A DNA stretch of 64,000 bases from Tetramitus jugosus (GCA_937625935.1 OW569373.1:248001-312000); one strand, 5' to 3'. Counted from the stretch's first letter, positions 20,701-30,829 are shown. Notes: a model not told the origin generated them from the sequence alone. Made by a program: numbers and translations.

Positions 20701-20902
20701 ACCTTGTACAGAACGAGGGTTAGTGTCACAATTTATAATAGAGTGTATGTTGTAACTCCCACTGAATTCAATACTGAAGCAAACCTCTTAAAACACGCAG
20801 ATACATGCTTGAATGTGAACAGAGGAAGTTAGACAAGGAGCTTATGCATAGAACAAGAGATTGTCATCTCATTCAGCAAGACACCTCGAATGTCGGACAC
20901 CT
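17669..20902 (-). mobile_element. piggyBac-like element, boundaries tentative
   Basis: The octamer AGGTGTCC at 17669-17676 recurs inverted at 20895-20902 (GGACACCT), on either side of the transposase. The match is short and no TTAA target duplication flanks it, so these limits are a guess. The intact transposase frame argues for a young element or a domesticated gene. Confidence 0.35.
17826..20699 (-). CDS. piggyBac-family transposase with zinc-rich insertion
   Basis: 957 residues from ATG at 20699 (MAKKGKKNRR), without stops or frameshifts. The N-terminus is basic and Ser-rich, then acidic, then a Cys cluster (about 201-234: CTRCGIDAECKNCMC...). The catalytic core has the three aspartates of the family: D413 in YYSIDEGLIRFTGR, D673 in YIGDSYYGS, and D775/D778 in YNYGMQGVDRYDRH. 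Between the first two lie 260 residues, against about 80 in the insect enzyme. The extra segment holds a CxxC-rich finger (about 476-517, CDTCNHVFCEDHC) and acidic linkers. The C-terminus has the expected Cys-rich finger (about 875-923, CHCCASGW...CSSCRVWLHPEC). The family moves DNA by cut-and-paste into TTAA. All catalytic residues are present, so activity or domestication are both possible. Confidence 0.9.
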   Translation of the reverse strand: MAKKGKKNRRTQLAKRKRSDKEASASSSSSNKKRVQNASSSTSSNTSDSSQRPKRSIKPRYYTVGNEVLDILGADKYEEEILASLPEDEMEYDETYSEPNDDDYIYQSDDGSDEDYEVVHDEDIPDSTQRVTSSTSATNSANKSRSTQSATPRNSGTPGTSNPIASSGTATGTQSDSPTPAIAAKTDDSNKKKQFVPVDKCTRCGIDAECKNCMCVKSKHYCTEACSCKDNCNNRQGKKSEYVTITDCKDKGVFTSASDPSNFNFKGQPRNIPKECKTEKEFLHLYLTQLLMERILQDSLKKQERRNAEQKQKKRAGKIKDAGFFDFKLTLEDIQKKLMADLATSLNVQPSIKLQFLSDSDLYGNDYLKRIGMNSNDYWKTNGVITCNLDLMEAALNSTFDYYYLPGMYYSIDEGLIRFTGRYCYKQYIPNKPAGEGVKTFNGCDAQTGYCHSFFFYRKRFLEDIRDKLIEEDSRCSQTDCGASQCDLYMCDTCNHVFCEDHCVPYGEDDAMKCIVCLELDDLHEIMKQEGKMKPGSKVELYDGDKSVATAVAEDSNTTPPDHTYVKIEEWCSDEWKERYDSDTHVYWENNKLRLKNVPMSNDIFVNVDTTQTDLDIWVQSMRDNPNSDVLKLLVKINKDKKKKESEKLTPRKVVLHFVNLPKQSKYHIYIGDSYYGSYALATELHKAGHHFLFCCKSDHPTELWKDKINNHNLAKGDSNWVTNSDSTIIALSLHDKKVCNFVSNVYGSDTAETSKGKKLPRMVVTYNYGMQGVDRYDRHCSSYKICPHRQISWKKAVFLALIKMAIVNAYILFKLVTDKKSMTQRQFIENVLEQYATSIGRSKEHLTVQNVGKMHLIMKCVKKRENGRTYTGKCHCCASGWSKHRTKTAKPIKFGECVHSNTAFFCSSCRVWLHPECAYRYHHQIVKMRTGNKQKDPVQDKYKYIPSKLPKKAKKK

Positions 20903-21339
20903 ATTGTGAGTAAGTGTGCACTCGCTCCAGTATTGAAACTAAGCCCAGCAACTTGTGTTGCAGATGTGAGACAGCTGAACGGTGAAAACGTATGATACGT
21001 CAATCTCCTGGCTGTGCATCTAGAATCTCTTACGAAACCTGGTGCCCGTACCACGAATGGCTGCAGTTAACGTTACCGATGTAGTGATGATGATACGTAC
21101 GCTATTTTGTTGTCTTCGTGCAATGTTGATGATGCTTGATGATGATGCGTGTTGTTTTTTTTTCTTCGGACTTGGGGAGAATTTTTCGATTTTGCAACAG
21201 AGCTACGGTGGATATATCAAATATCCACGAGCACACAATGATCAGCAGTGACTTTGACTCATCGAACAGTCAAATCCTCCTCGCGTCGCCTCAATGATCA
21301 ATTCTCCTCCTCAAACACAAAGAATAAAGCGCGCCAAAA
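20903..21339. other. Intergenic region, no recognised gene
   Basis: About 440 bp between the tentative transposon end and the TMEM69-like gene. A 69-codon open frame (21042-21251) is rich in atg/gat triplets and has no domain. The right part is the probable promoter and leader of the next gene. Confidence 0.4.
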
Positions 21340-22623
21340 ATGCAAAAACAAGGCAAAGTTCTACAGCGTTTGGCGCAACAACACTGCAGCAACAATCACT
21401 ACAAGAGATATGCAGCGTCATCTGTCCCACCATCCATGATGACCACAATCAAGAGACTGTACACTTCTAATGAAAATCTTCAAAAAAACATTGCAAGGGA
21501 TTTTCCGTCCGTGACGAGTCAACAAACAACTCCTCCACCCAAGGGCTCATCCATCAATCTCAGTGCTCCATTCGATGATTTGAAAAGAGCAGGTTATGAG
21601 ACAAGAGGTGATCAACTCGCAAAGCGCATTTCTTTCAAGCCAAGCACCGTCCCTAGTAGTATGACAGTGTTTAGTATGTTGACTTCGTTGCCAATGATTG
21701 TTGGATCTGGCATTTTTGCTGCTTCAGCAACTCCCAAGGAAACAACAACAACAACTGTGACAACAACGACAACTACTTCAGCTGCTCAAGCATCATCAGA
21801 GCAAACACAGGAATCATGGGTCGATTCCATTGTGGGCATCTCTCATGATGCACTCATCAATTATCAATTGAATTATGCAGCATTGTTGCTGGTCGCTTAT
21901 GGTGGTGTTCATTTGGGACTCAACTATGGTGCCTATCACGCTCCACCGAGGGATCAACAAGTCATTGTCGATACGCAGTATGCAGCAGAGGTTGAGAAAA
22001 AGAAAATGGAGGAACAAGCGTTGCAATCCAAGATGGTATCCTCAGAGACCAATAGAGATCGTGCAGATTTCATTTCTAGGTCTCAATACTCTCCTGATTC
22101 TTCTGCTGGCTGGAAGAGAATGGTGCTGGCCTTGTATCCAATTGGTATTGCATTTGCTAGCTTGGGTGTTCCCGTTTTGCCTGCGTCTGTCTTTTTAATG
22201 TTGGGTCACATTGTGTCTGCTGCCGTGGACATTTCTGCTTCCTATCAGGGATTGGCACCCATCTGGTATCCTGCAATGAGGTTTACATTTTGTCTCATTG
22301 TTTGTGCCAGTTTGGCCCTCAGTGTCTTCTTCTACATATTTACGAGTGCTATGGAAACAATTGAAAAGAAAACGGAACAATTGAATCAAACAACTGTCTC
22401 TGGGGCATCCCACAAGGATGGAACAACTACCACGGATGGAGAAATATCCAAGTGGAGGAGTGCTCGACAACACAGACCAAAGATTGACTTGATAGAGAGG
22501 AAAGAATCTGAACTAACTGCTAGCAAGAAGAAGGGGAAGACACAACTTTCGGAAGATGATGACGATGAAGATTTTGAAGATGATATTGACTTTGAGGCTG
22601 AATTGAAGAAGATAAAGATGTAA
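21340..22623 (+). CDS. TMEM69/DUF3429-like inner membrane protein, probably mitochondrial
   Basis: 427 residues. The N-terminus is basic, rich in Gln/Arg/Ser and free of acidic residues for about 50 positions, typical of a mitochondrial targeting signal. A membrane helix near 105-125 (MLTSLPMIVGSGIFA) is followed by Thr-rich linker, then NYAALLLVAYGGVHLGLNYG (about 175-195), which parallels the DUF3429 core 'YxAxILSFLGGVxWG'. Three more helices follow (about 265-345). A Lys/Glu segment between helices and an acidic tail (DDDDEDFEDDIDF) are soluble. TMEM69 has no defined function. The family call rests on the GG-H-G helix and layout. It converges on a small gene with 42 bp between stops. Confidence 0.6.
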   Translation: MQKQGKVLQRLAQQHCSNNHYKRYAASSVPPSMMTTIKRLYTSNENLQKNIARDFPSVTSQQTTPPPKGSSINLSAPFDDLKRAGYETRGDQLAKRISFKPSTVPSSMTVFSMLTSLPMIVGSGIFAASATPKETTTTTVTTTTTTSAAQASSEQTQESWVDSIVGISHDALINYQLNYAALLLVAYGGVHLGLNYGAYHAPPRDQQVIVDTQYAAEVEKKKMEEQALQSKMVSSETNRDRADFISRSQYSPDSSAGWKRMVLALYPIGIAFASLGVPVLPASVFLMLGHIVSAAVDISASYQGLAPIWYPAMRFTFCLIVCASLALSVFFYIFTSAMETIEKKTEQLNQTTVSGASHKDGTTTTDGEISKWRSARQHRPKIDLIERKESELTASKKKGKTQLSEDDDDEDFEDDIDFEAELKKIKM

Positions 22624-22665
22624 ATGATGCATGACTTTGAGGAATGACTTTATGCTAAACTACTA

Positions 22666-22872
22666 CTAAAGACCATAGCGTCCTAGTTGCTTTCTGTCCC
22701 AAACATTTGTTGAAGGAATCTGTTTCACCTTGATTAACTTGTTGCCACGTTCATCAACTTCTACAACATCATTGATCTCTTCCTCTTGTTGTGGTTCCTT
22801 ACTTGTGGGGTTTTCTTGTTTTTTCTCAACTGGTTGATTACCTGTATTCTTCTGGGATGCTGATTCTGTCAT
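22666..22872 (-). CDS. Small charged hypothetical protein (68 residues)
   Basis: From ATG at 22872 (MTESASQKN) the frame gives 68 residues. The first half is Gln/Glu/Lys-rich and disordered; the end, VDERGNKLIKVKQIPSTNVWDRKQLGRYGL in sense if read in two parts (VDERGNKLIKVKQ, then IPSTNVWDRKQLGRYGL), looks conserved. The frame stays open upstream to 23061 with another ATG, but that part reads as leader. No family recognised. It is divergent from aldehyde dehydrogenase and convergent with the TMEM69-like gene. Confidence 0.5.
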   Translation of the reverse strand: MTESASQKNTGNQPVEKKQENPTSKEPQQEEEINDVVEVDERGNKLIKVKQIPSTNVWDRKQLGRYGL

Positions 22873-23152
22873 GATGTTCGTACTTCGTTTCGTTTTTCTT
22901 TGATTGTTTGAATACAAAACATCTGAACAGTATTTATGAAGAGAGAACTCTATTTTTGTTCTGCAAAAGGAGTTGTAATCCAATGATGCGAACACGTCTT
23001 GTTCTTCGGTCAATACATGATCATGTCCACCCGCAAGTTCCAAGAGCCCCCTTGGAAACAACCACTCGACTTGTTGACATTGTTTTCTGACAACAACAAC
23101 CTCTCAAAAAAACAAACAACAACAACCAACCACTAATATTATCCCAATCGAC

Positions 23153-24721
23153 ATGACAACCATTGATAATTCACAATATCTGCACTTGATTCCTCCTCAG
23201 GATCAACTCGGTCACTTTATCAACAATCAAATCATCATCAACAACAACAACAACAATCATTCTCGATTCATCCATATCATCTCACCCAACAATGAACAAT
23301 TGTTGTGCAGAGTTCCCTGCGGCACAGTCAATGATGTCAACATGGCTGTTCAAGCAGCTCATGATGCATTCTATCCAGATAACAACCACACTAGCAACAA
23401 CAATTACATTCCTATCAGTTCATCATGGAAACACATGAGCGTACCACACAGAAGACAATTGCTCATTCAGTTTGTTCAATTGTGGAAAGAGCACTCGAGA
23501 GAGTTGGCACACTTGGAATCATTGAACAATGGTTCTTCCATCAACACACAATCCTTCATTGTCAATGATTTGGAGAAGGAAATGTGGTATCACATTGGTC
23601 AAATGGACAAGTTGGGTGGATCGTTGGCTGTGAGTCTATCGGATCAAGCAAGTGACGAGTATCATGTGTTTAATCGATTGGAGCCCATTGGTGTCTGCGG
23701 TATTATTGTTCCCTGGAATTTGCCTCTGTGGTGTCTCATGGTCAAAGTGTTGCCTGCTCTCTGTTGTGGTAACACGTTGGTTGTCAAGCCGAGTGAGTGC
23801 ACTCCGTTGACTGCACTGTTTGTGGCAAAACTGTTCAAGTTGGCTGGTTTTCCACCTGGCGTGTTCAATGTAGTCAATGGTTATGGTGCAGATGTGGGAC
23901 AGGCGTTGAGCAGTCATCCATTGGTGAGAAAGATTGCATTTACGGGTAGTACGTTGGTTGGACGACACATTATGAAGAGTGCAGCAGACTCCAATCTCAA
24001 GAAGATTCAATTGGAGTTGGGTGGCAAGAGTCCTGTAGTTGTCTTCCCTGATGTCAATGTGAAGGAAGCTGTGAAGATTGCCCTGTTTGCCATCTTTAAC
24101 AACAATGGTCAATTGTGTACAGCTGGATCCAGGTGCTTTGTGCATGAAGCCATCTATGATGAGTTTGTCAAGGAGGCTGCCATTCAAGTCAATCAGATGA
24201 CTATTGGGTCTCAAATGGATCCAAACACGACCATTGGTCCACTGATCAACAAGACACAATTCGACAAGGTGTTAAAGTATATTCAAACCGGAATACAGGA
24301 GGGTGGCAAGATGATTTGTGGAAGTACTCAGCGTGCTAGACCTGTGGGCTACTTTGTTCAACCGACCATCTTCACTGATTTGAGTCATGAGACCAGCACG
24401 TTGGCAAGAGAAGAGATTTTTGGTCCTGTCCTCTGTGTTTTCAAGTTCTCTGACAAGGAAGAAGTGATCAAGAGAGCAAACGATTCCGAGTATGGCCTCG
24501 CATCCGCTGTGATTACCAAGAATATCAATTTGGCTCTCGAGATGAGTTATCGATTAGAAGCAGGAAGTGTCTGGATCAACCACTATCACAACACTCAAGC
24601 CAACACCACATTTGGAGGTTACAAGCAATCAGGTATTGGACGAGAAGGAGGTGAAGAAGGCATTAAGGCCTGGACCAACTCCAAATCTGTCTTTATCCCA
24701 AAAATGAGCTCTGCTCTCTAG
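23153..24721 (+). CDS. Aldehyde dehydrogenase (ALDH superfamily)
   Basis: 522 residues in one exon. Family signatures are complete: GVCGIIVPWNLPLWCLMVKV, VVKPSECTPLTAL, the nucleotide-binding FTGSTLVGRHI, the general-base motif LELGGKSPVVVF with E288, the catalytic cysteine C322 in NNNGQLCTAGSR, EEIFGPVLCVFKF, and near the end NTTFGGYKQSGIGREGG. It oxidises aldehydes to acids with NAD(P)+. The C-terminus and the Gly-Tyr-Lys-x-Ser-Gly motif fit the ALDH1/2 (retinal/aldehyde) class. No targeting peptide is obvious; the first 40 residues are Asn/Ile-rich, and an Asn-rich insertion at about 75-90 is a lineage feature. A cytosolic place is the simplest reading. Confidence 0.95.
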   Translation: MTTIDNSQYLHLIPPQDQLGHFINNQIIINNNNNNHSRFIHIISPNNEQLLCRVPCGTVNDVNMAVQAAHDAFYPDNNHTSNNNYIPISSSWKHMSVPHRRQLLIQFVQLWKEHSRELAHLESLNNGSSINTQSFIVNDLEKEMWYHIGQMDKLGGSLAVSLSDQASDEYHVFNRLEPIGVCGIIVPWNLPLWCLMVKVLPALCCGNTLVVKPSECTPLTALFVAKLFKLAGFPPGVFNVVNGYGADVGQALSSHPLVRKIAFTGSTLVGRHIMKSAADSNLKKIQLELGGKSPVVVFPDVNVKEAVKIALFAIFNNNGQLCTAGSRCFVHEAIYDEFVKEAAIQVNQMTIGSQMDPNTTIGPLINKTQFDKVLKYIQTGIQEGGKMICGSTQRARPVGYFVQPTIFTDLSHETSTLAREEIFGPVLCVFKFSDKEEVIKRANDSEYGLASAVITKNINLALEMSYRLEAGSVWINHYHNTQANTTFGGYKQSGIGREGGEEGIKAWTNSKSVFIPKMSSAL

Positions 24722-24828
24722 CTTCGCTTTAATACAAAAATCGATAGTATTTTCCCGCGCAAAATTTTTTCACGATCAAACAACAGAAAACGCTTTTGTG
24801 AAAACAAAGACACACTCACAAAACGAAC

Positions 24829-26568
24829 ATGTCTGATCTATTGAATGCCTTCTTTGCGCAATCACATCATGCTCAAGCGTCATCCATAGACAACACTTCC
24901 AACAATCCAAATTCTGCCAGCAGCAGTGGTGCTGGTGGCAGTAATGCTGCCAACTCTCGTCTCCAACAACAACAATTGTACATTCAAAACTTTTTGTTGA
25001 ATCATGGTGTGAACGATCTAGAGAACACTGAATCAAAGCTCTTTAAAAAATTGCTTTATCAACTCATGATCCAGTAAGTGTTTTTGATACATGCAAACTC
25101 TCTACTGTGATTTTGATTCAAAATTTTTGATTTGACACACTTATTTTTATTGCGTACACAGTCAATTGATGAATGATGGATTCATTGGTGCTGCCAACTA
25201 TGTTGCAGATGCCACCATGACACCTCCTAGTGCCACTCTTCAGAAAACTCCAGATCGATTGAGTGAGCTCGTATTGCTGGGCACACAGGCAGAAAAAATG
25301 AAACAACAGGATTTGCAAATTTCAGAGCTAAACTCTATTAGGGATGAAGATGAGATGGCCATGCGTGATTCTTCACTGTTGGACGATGAGAGACACTTGT
25401 CATTTGATACGAGGTTTATTACGACGCACAAGGGACCTTGCAGAACAGCAAAATTTACTCTGGATGGAAAGTTGGTTGTCACTGGAAGTGGTGATTGTTC
25501 ACTAAAGTTGTTGGACGTGGAGAAGATGCATTCTCATCATCAGACAAAGGCAGAAGTGGAGGATATTACGGCAGCGAGACCAGTGATTCGAACATTTTAT
25601 GATCATACAGATGTACGTGTGTTATTATTAACTGATGATGCTGTTTTAGTTTATTTGTGTGTTGGTCTTCGTCGGTTGTTGTTGTTGTTATTTTGGTTGT
25701 TTTTCTTCCTTGACTGACATGTTTGATTGATAATCATTTCATTTGTTTGTTGTTGTTGTTGTTGCTTGTGGTCCGTTGGATGACAAAGGCAATCAATGAT
25801 GTGGACATTCATCCTACGTTGCCTGTCGTGGCCAGTGCCAGTGCAGATTGTACAGTGAAATTCTTTGACTATACGAAAACAAGTGTCAAAAAGTCGTTTA
25901 AACAGATTACCGAAACGCACAATGTACGAACAATTCACATTCATCCCAGTGGTGACTATATATTACTGGGAACGGATCATAATCACGTTCGAATCTATGA
26001 TTTGTCTAATATGCAATGCTATACGTCTCCTAATCCACAGGATCATCACTTTGGTCCCATCAATCAAGTTCGTTTCTCTCCCGATGGTAAATTATATGTG
26101 TCTGGTAGCAAGGATGGCGCAATCAAGATTTGGGATGGTGTCACAGGTCGATGTGTAAACACTATACCGAATGCTCATTCCGGTCAAGTGTATTCCACAC
26201 AGTTTTCAATGAACGGAAAGTACATGTTGAGTAATGGACAAGACTTTGTTGCAAAACTGTGGGATTTGTCAACTGGAAGACAAGTACGAACATATGCCGC
26301 TTCCAAGAAATCGATTAAAACGGAGACATCGGAACAGAAACCGGAAAGAATACAGACATGCTTCAATTATAATGAAACCTCAGTGTTGACATCAGAAGGC
26401 AGTGATGTCGTGATTTGGGATACGAGACAAGGCAGAGTTCTTCATCGGTTGGGTGGTCACAATAAGAATGTGCGCTGGGTTGCTCCATCTCCTGTTGAGC
26501 ATGCCTTCATGTCATGCAGCGAAGATCAGAGAGCTCGTTTCTGGGCCGCTGACAAAACTCTTGTCTGA
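24829..26568 (+). CDS. CSTF1: Cleavage stimulation factor subunit 1 (CstF-50)
   Basis: Three exons: 24829-25073, 25162-25612 and 25789-26568, with introns of 88 bp (GTAAGT...ACAG) and 176 bp (GTACGT...AAAG). The product is 491 residues against about 430 in animals; the extra length is a Ser/Ala/Gly and Gln insertion near residues 15-50. The N-terminal dimerisation region (LYQLMIHQLMNDGFIGAAN) crosses intron 1. The WD40 propeller holds diagnostic stretches: TTHKGPCRTAKFTLDGKLV, FYDHTDAINDVDIHPTL, ASASADCTVKFFDYTK, RTIHIHPSGDYILLGTDH, NPQDHHFGPINQVRFS and GSKDGAIKIWDGVTGRC, all close to human CSTF1. CstF binds the GU-rich element downstream of poly(A) sites. Intron 2 carries a GTT-repeat run. 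Confidence 0.93.
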
Positions 26569-26631
26569 ATAAACTTTTTTGAGATCTCAAGTCAGTTCGA
26601 AAAACACAAACATCTTTTGATCAATAGTAAC

Positions 26632-27174
26632 ATGTTGTCTCCAAATCAAAAATGTCAGATGGTTGTCCATCTGCTCAAAGGCAACAAATTGTTTCCCAAT
26701 AATAACAGGTTTCCGCTGCTCATCTACAAATCAGTGTTTTCTGATCAGAATGCCGAGACGATTGCTCAAAGTTTTGAAAGCACTCTGAGAAAGAATGGCT
26801 GGACTCCTCTCTGGAGAGATATCATTTATCCATATGCTCACTATCACAGCACTTCTCATGAGGGATTAGGGATATTTAAGGGTTCTTGTGTCGTGCAATT
26901 TGGTGGCGAAGAAGGAGTGACGGAAACAGTGGATGCAGGAGATTATGTTCTGATACCTGCAGGTGTGTCACATAAGAGCTTACAACAGACGGATGATTTC
27001 CAGGCCGTCGGATCTTATCCGAATGATGGATCATGTGTGGATATGAACTATGGGAAACCCAATGAAAGACCATCTGCCGATGAACATATTGCGGGAGTAG
27101 TTGTGCCTGACACGGACCCTTTGTTTGGCAGTGATGGACCCATGTTTAAGTATTGGCCAACGAGCAGGCACTAA
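26632..27174 (+). CDS. YjlB-like cupin protein
   Basis: 180 residues from ATG at 26632 (MLSPNQKC); the frame upstream offers only TTG. The conserved core is a single cupin barrel of the YjlB type: FPLLIYKSVF, NGWTPLWRDIIYPYAHYHSTSHEGLGIFKG, VQFGGEEG, DYVLIPAGVSHKSL, FQAVGSYP, and DPLFGSDGPMFKYW at the end. The His-x-His...Glu of AHYHSTSHE and the later His of AGVSHKS are the expected metal ligands. The biochemical role of this family is not known. Relatives are mostly bacterial and fungal. Short length and lack of any targeting signal suggest a cytosolic protein. Confidence 0.8.
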   Translation: MLSPNQKCQMVVHLLKGNKLFPNNNRFPLLIYKSVFSDQNAETIAQSFESTLRKNGWTPLWRDIIYPYAHYHSTSHEGLGIFKGSCVVQFGGEEGVTETVDAGDYVLIPAGVSHKSLQQTDDFQAVGSYPNDGSCVDMNYGKPNERPSADEHIAGVVVPDTDPLFGSDGPMFKYWPTSRH

Positions 27175-27283
27175 AATATTGATTTGATGTCACACTGACT
27201 ACCATCGGGTTAACTTGGTCTTAAGTTGGATGGTGGTTTATTATAAAACTGAATTCTCATCCAGAGACATCCGAGTTAGGAGA

Positions 27284-30200
27284 TTATTTCCACAATCTCG
27301 AAGTGTGAATCTTGATCTCCGCAATCTTTGAACGACTCACATCGAAGATTGGTAAACTCACTGGTCTGCCTTCAAGTTCATTGGAGAGCGCATCGCTCAC
27401 AGTAAATGATACAGCAGCGAGCAGTGGATGTCTCATCTTCAAAGGTCCATCATGATTCAACATTTGGAGGGAGAATACTTCATCTGGAGAATCGACCACA
27501 AAGTCAAACACTTCGTTGAACACTGGATTAGATGTCTTGTTATGAGTTTTGGTTGAGAAACTTTGCTTTTTCTTCTTCTTTGTTTGGCTCTTCATCTTTA
27601 ACTTAATGTAGGGATTAAGAGTCGTTGTTTGACCATAAACTGTTGCTTCAAGCACTTCAATACGCACATGAGTTGGAGCTGGGGGAATAAAGCATCGATA
27701 GAATTGTTCTTCTGACACAAATCTTCCAGCTGGTGTAATGTTCCAACCATTGGCCGTATAGGTCAAAAGTGCCAAAAGAACAAACTCTGATGGATTTTCT
27801 TGTTCGTATTCTGATGCTTCATCGTCACTAAAATCAAAAACATTTGGAACTTCATCCATATTGACCTTGGATGCCGGATTAGTACCAATAAATACAGATC
27901 CTTCACAATTCACTCGACAAATCTCTTTGCAGGTCTGCTTCTCACAGAAGCGCACGTACACTGTGTCTGCAGCACTGAGATACGATCGGGAGCGTGCTCG
28001 AACTGTAATTGCATAGTATCTGATGGGACTGGTTTTACCCGTGCGGATGATACCAAATTGCTCGTCATCAGTTCCATGTGCCGCCATCAACTGTCTGAAA
28101 GGGTAATATTGGAGAGTCTTGAACTTATCGCTGTGACAATCTAGATCACACAAGAAGGAACCACATGGATTGTACAGCTCAACATTCAATTCTAACACAT
28201 GATTTGATTTCGATTTTTCAACTCCCACACCAACAAGCAAGTCCAAACAATCAATGTTTGTGCTAGCAGAAACGGTCGAAGAGTCTGTATTGCCATACAA
28301 TTGTTTGACCGATGGAGACTCAGCAATATTCAAATATTTTGATACACTACGAACAAATCTTGTTTGTTTGATACGTCGCGCATCACTCAGCCTGCCACTA
28401 GGAGATTTGAAGAAGATGTTTTGATCATCACATTTGAAAGTCCAAGTATTGTTCTCTGTCAGAGTGAGTTGTGCTAAAAGTGTTCCATTTGTATCCACAC
28501 TGTAGTCTGTGGTACCATCAACGTTATATACATTAGATAATTGGCAAGAGGATAGCGCGTTTCTATCGCTAATGTTCCAAGCTCGGATCACATTGCTCCA
28601 TTCTTGCTCAATGATATATCGGTCATCATCCAATGGATCATCTTCGATCCATTCCTTAAAGGTTGCGACCCAAACAACATGATGAACCTTATCGGCCTGC
28701 AACTTCTCCAAATTATACCTTAAGAAGGATGTAGCAGAGATTAACATCTCAGGTGTTTCCTTATCTGAGCCTGCAAAGGACATATCAGATAGTTGAATAC
28801 TCATCTTTCTCTGATTGAGATCCTGTTTCTCTTTAACATTGATAACTTTAGTGTGTCGCACTTCTCCATATTGACCAAACTCATAGCATGAAATATCCTT
28901 CAAATTTTTGATACACGTAAAATCGATTCCAATATTGGCAATATCCATATCAGGAGTAATGGCAAAAGTTTTTTTCTTCGCGCTATCCTCAATACCTGAA
29001 TCAATCTCAAATGAGCTGAGTAGAGGTATTTGTACCGGCTCAGGATTCTTGTCAATGTACTTTGCAATTTGAGAGCGAAGCTTTGGATGGAATAGACCGT
29101 GACTTCCCTCAGACAACTCGCCAATGGGTACCAGAGTCCAATCATCAGACCCCATACGAGTCATCTTTAGTGTAATGAGAGAATAGAACTTGGAACCTGA
29201 TATGGTTGCAGCATCTGGTAGACCATATTTAAACAACTCAACTCCATTCCTAGTCGATAGTCTGACATAGGGATTTCTCAAATCACTGAAACCATGGAAC
29301 TCTGATGTCGAGTTAGCCACTACAACCAATATGATACTGGTCACATTTTTTTCAATCTCACCCAATTGCACAGCAAGTGCTCTATCTGTTCTTCCACCCT
29401 TCCTCTTGTAATCCTTTGGATAATAGGTACATCCTCTGACTTTGGATGAACTTCTCTGATCTACAAAACTAATCTTGTGACCATATTTGCCAAACATGAC
29501 CATGTTGGCACTCAAGAAGAATTGGCTGTGAAGTTGATCCTGCTTGGTGTCCCATCCCAATCCCAACTCTAAGTAATCGTTTACATAGGGAGATAAGGAA
29601 AGATTGGAAGCATTATTGTTTGATAAGTCTGGTGCATGAGATTGATCATCTGTCGTTTCATCATTATTGGAGTCGCTCTTTTCGTCGTCGTATTGATCTT
29701 CGACAGCATTCGTGGCTGCGTGACTCGTCATGTGAGAAGCATCGCTCATCTCCTCCATCTTTTTCAGGTACTCGTTTACTAGTTTTCTATTTCGTGGATT
29801 CTTAATAATGGTCTCGGTCAATGGATCCAACACATAGGGCAACTTGTCTGGATTAATCATATCCCTGATTTCATTGACAATTGTCTCTCTCATAATGTGA
29901 CGTCTATCTTCATGTGGTTTCAACTCGGGCTGCACACCAGCATTCGTCGTCTTCTTTTTTCTATTGACAGCTCGATGCTTCTTCAACAATCGTTGTTCCT
30001 TGTTGAACGTTTCGAGAACCTTGTGCTCCAACCGATCACACAATGTTCTATAAATTTGATAGGGCAGTACGGAGCTGCTCAACACATTGGCAAATCCATC
30101 GAGAAAATGACGGTCAATGATCCATTCATTCAACACGTGCAATCTCCATGCATCTTGCTCTCTATTGTACAGGAAGAGATAGGGTACGATTGCGTTGTGC

Positions 30201-30829
30201 TTTGGTGACTTTTCAGAGTTTAACATGGACTCGTGCACGAACACGTGATCGCCCACAGTCCTCTTCTCATCACCATGTTCCTCATCGTCAATAGTCGTGT
30301 CATCATCTCTCCTGACTTGTACTCTCACAAGTTGACAATCCTTGAAATGAGATCCCTGATGACATGAAACATAAAATAATATACATGATGACGATTTGAC
30401 TTGATCCAACGAAACTGTAATCATCTCATTGCACAAGTGCGATTTGTTTGATGAGAGATAGGGTATACCGATGCGATCATCACCCGAATGTCTCACTCCA
30501 TCAATCATCAACTTGTTATAGTGTACAACTAGAGTGATATTGAACGAGTCCGGAGGATAAAAGTAAGTAAAACAATAATAAAATTTGTTGATTGTTGTTA
30601 GTACTTGTGTGACAAGCAAGATATGGTTCATCTGTGAGACACAGAATGATTACATACTGTTGGTAATGTTAGTATCGTCATCCAACAATATACAACTCAG
30701 ATCCAAATCTGATGCCTTGCATGGTGAACAGATCCATTGTAAACCGACTTGAAAAGTATCTGATGATTGAAAAGTAAAGGAATCAGGTACCTTATCCTGC
30801 CCCATGAATGAGGGAGTGATAGGAGTCAT
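27284..30829 (-). CDS. Multi-TerD-domain protein with C-terminal C2 domain
   Basis: Two exons, 30829-30658 and 30528-27284, are joined across a 129-bp intron (30529-30657; GTATGT...CTCTAG, with TACTAAC inside), giving about 1138 residues. Exon 1 supplies the first TerD strands (VGLQWICSPCKASDLDL), and exon 2 continues with GVRHSGDDRIG, the hallmark of TerD. Further TerD-like units start near residues 374 (ELGLGWDTKQDQL), 590 (IGIDFTCIKNLKDI) and 817 (LLVGVGVEKSKSNHV). They are increasingly divergent. An acidic linker (about 310-350) separates units 1 and 2. The C-terminal domain (about 1010-1110) is C2-like: VRIEVLEATVYG, NPYIKLKM, then NKTSNPVFNEVFDFVV. TerD domains bind calcium in bacterial stress (tellurite) systems. 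Here a calcium-responsive membrane or phagocytosis role is only inference. Confidence 0.75.

Noticed and set aside
17785-20790. TTAA tetranucleotides near both transposase ends as target duplication
   Set aside because: The sequences inside the two TTAA sites are not inverted copies of each other, and TTAA is common in AT-rich DNA.
23636-24259. 207-codon minus-strand frame
   Set aside because: Lies wholly inside the aldehyde dehydrogenase coding region and reads as an antisense shadow.
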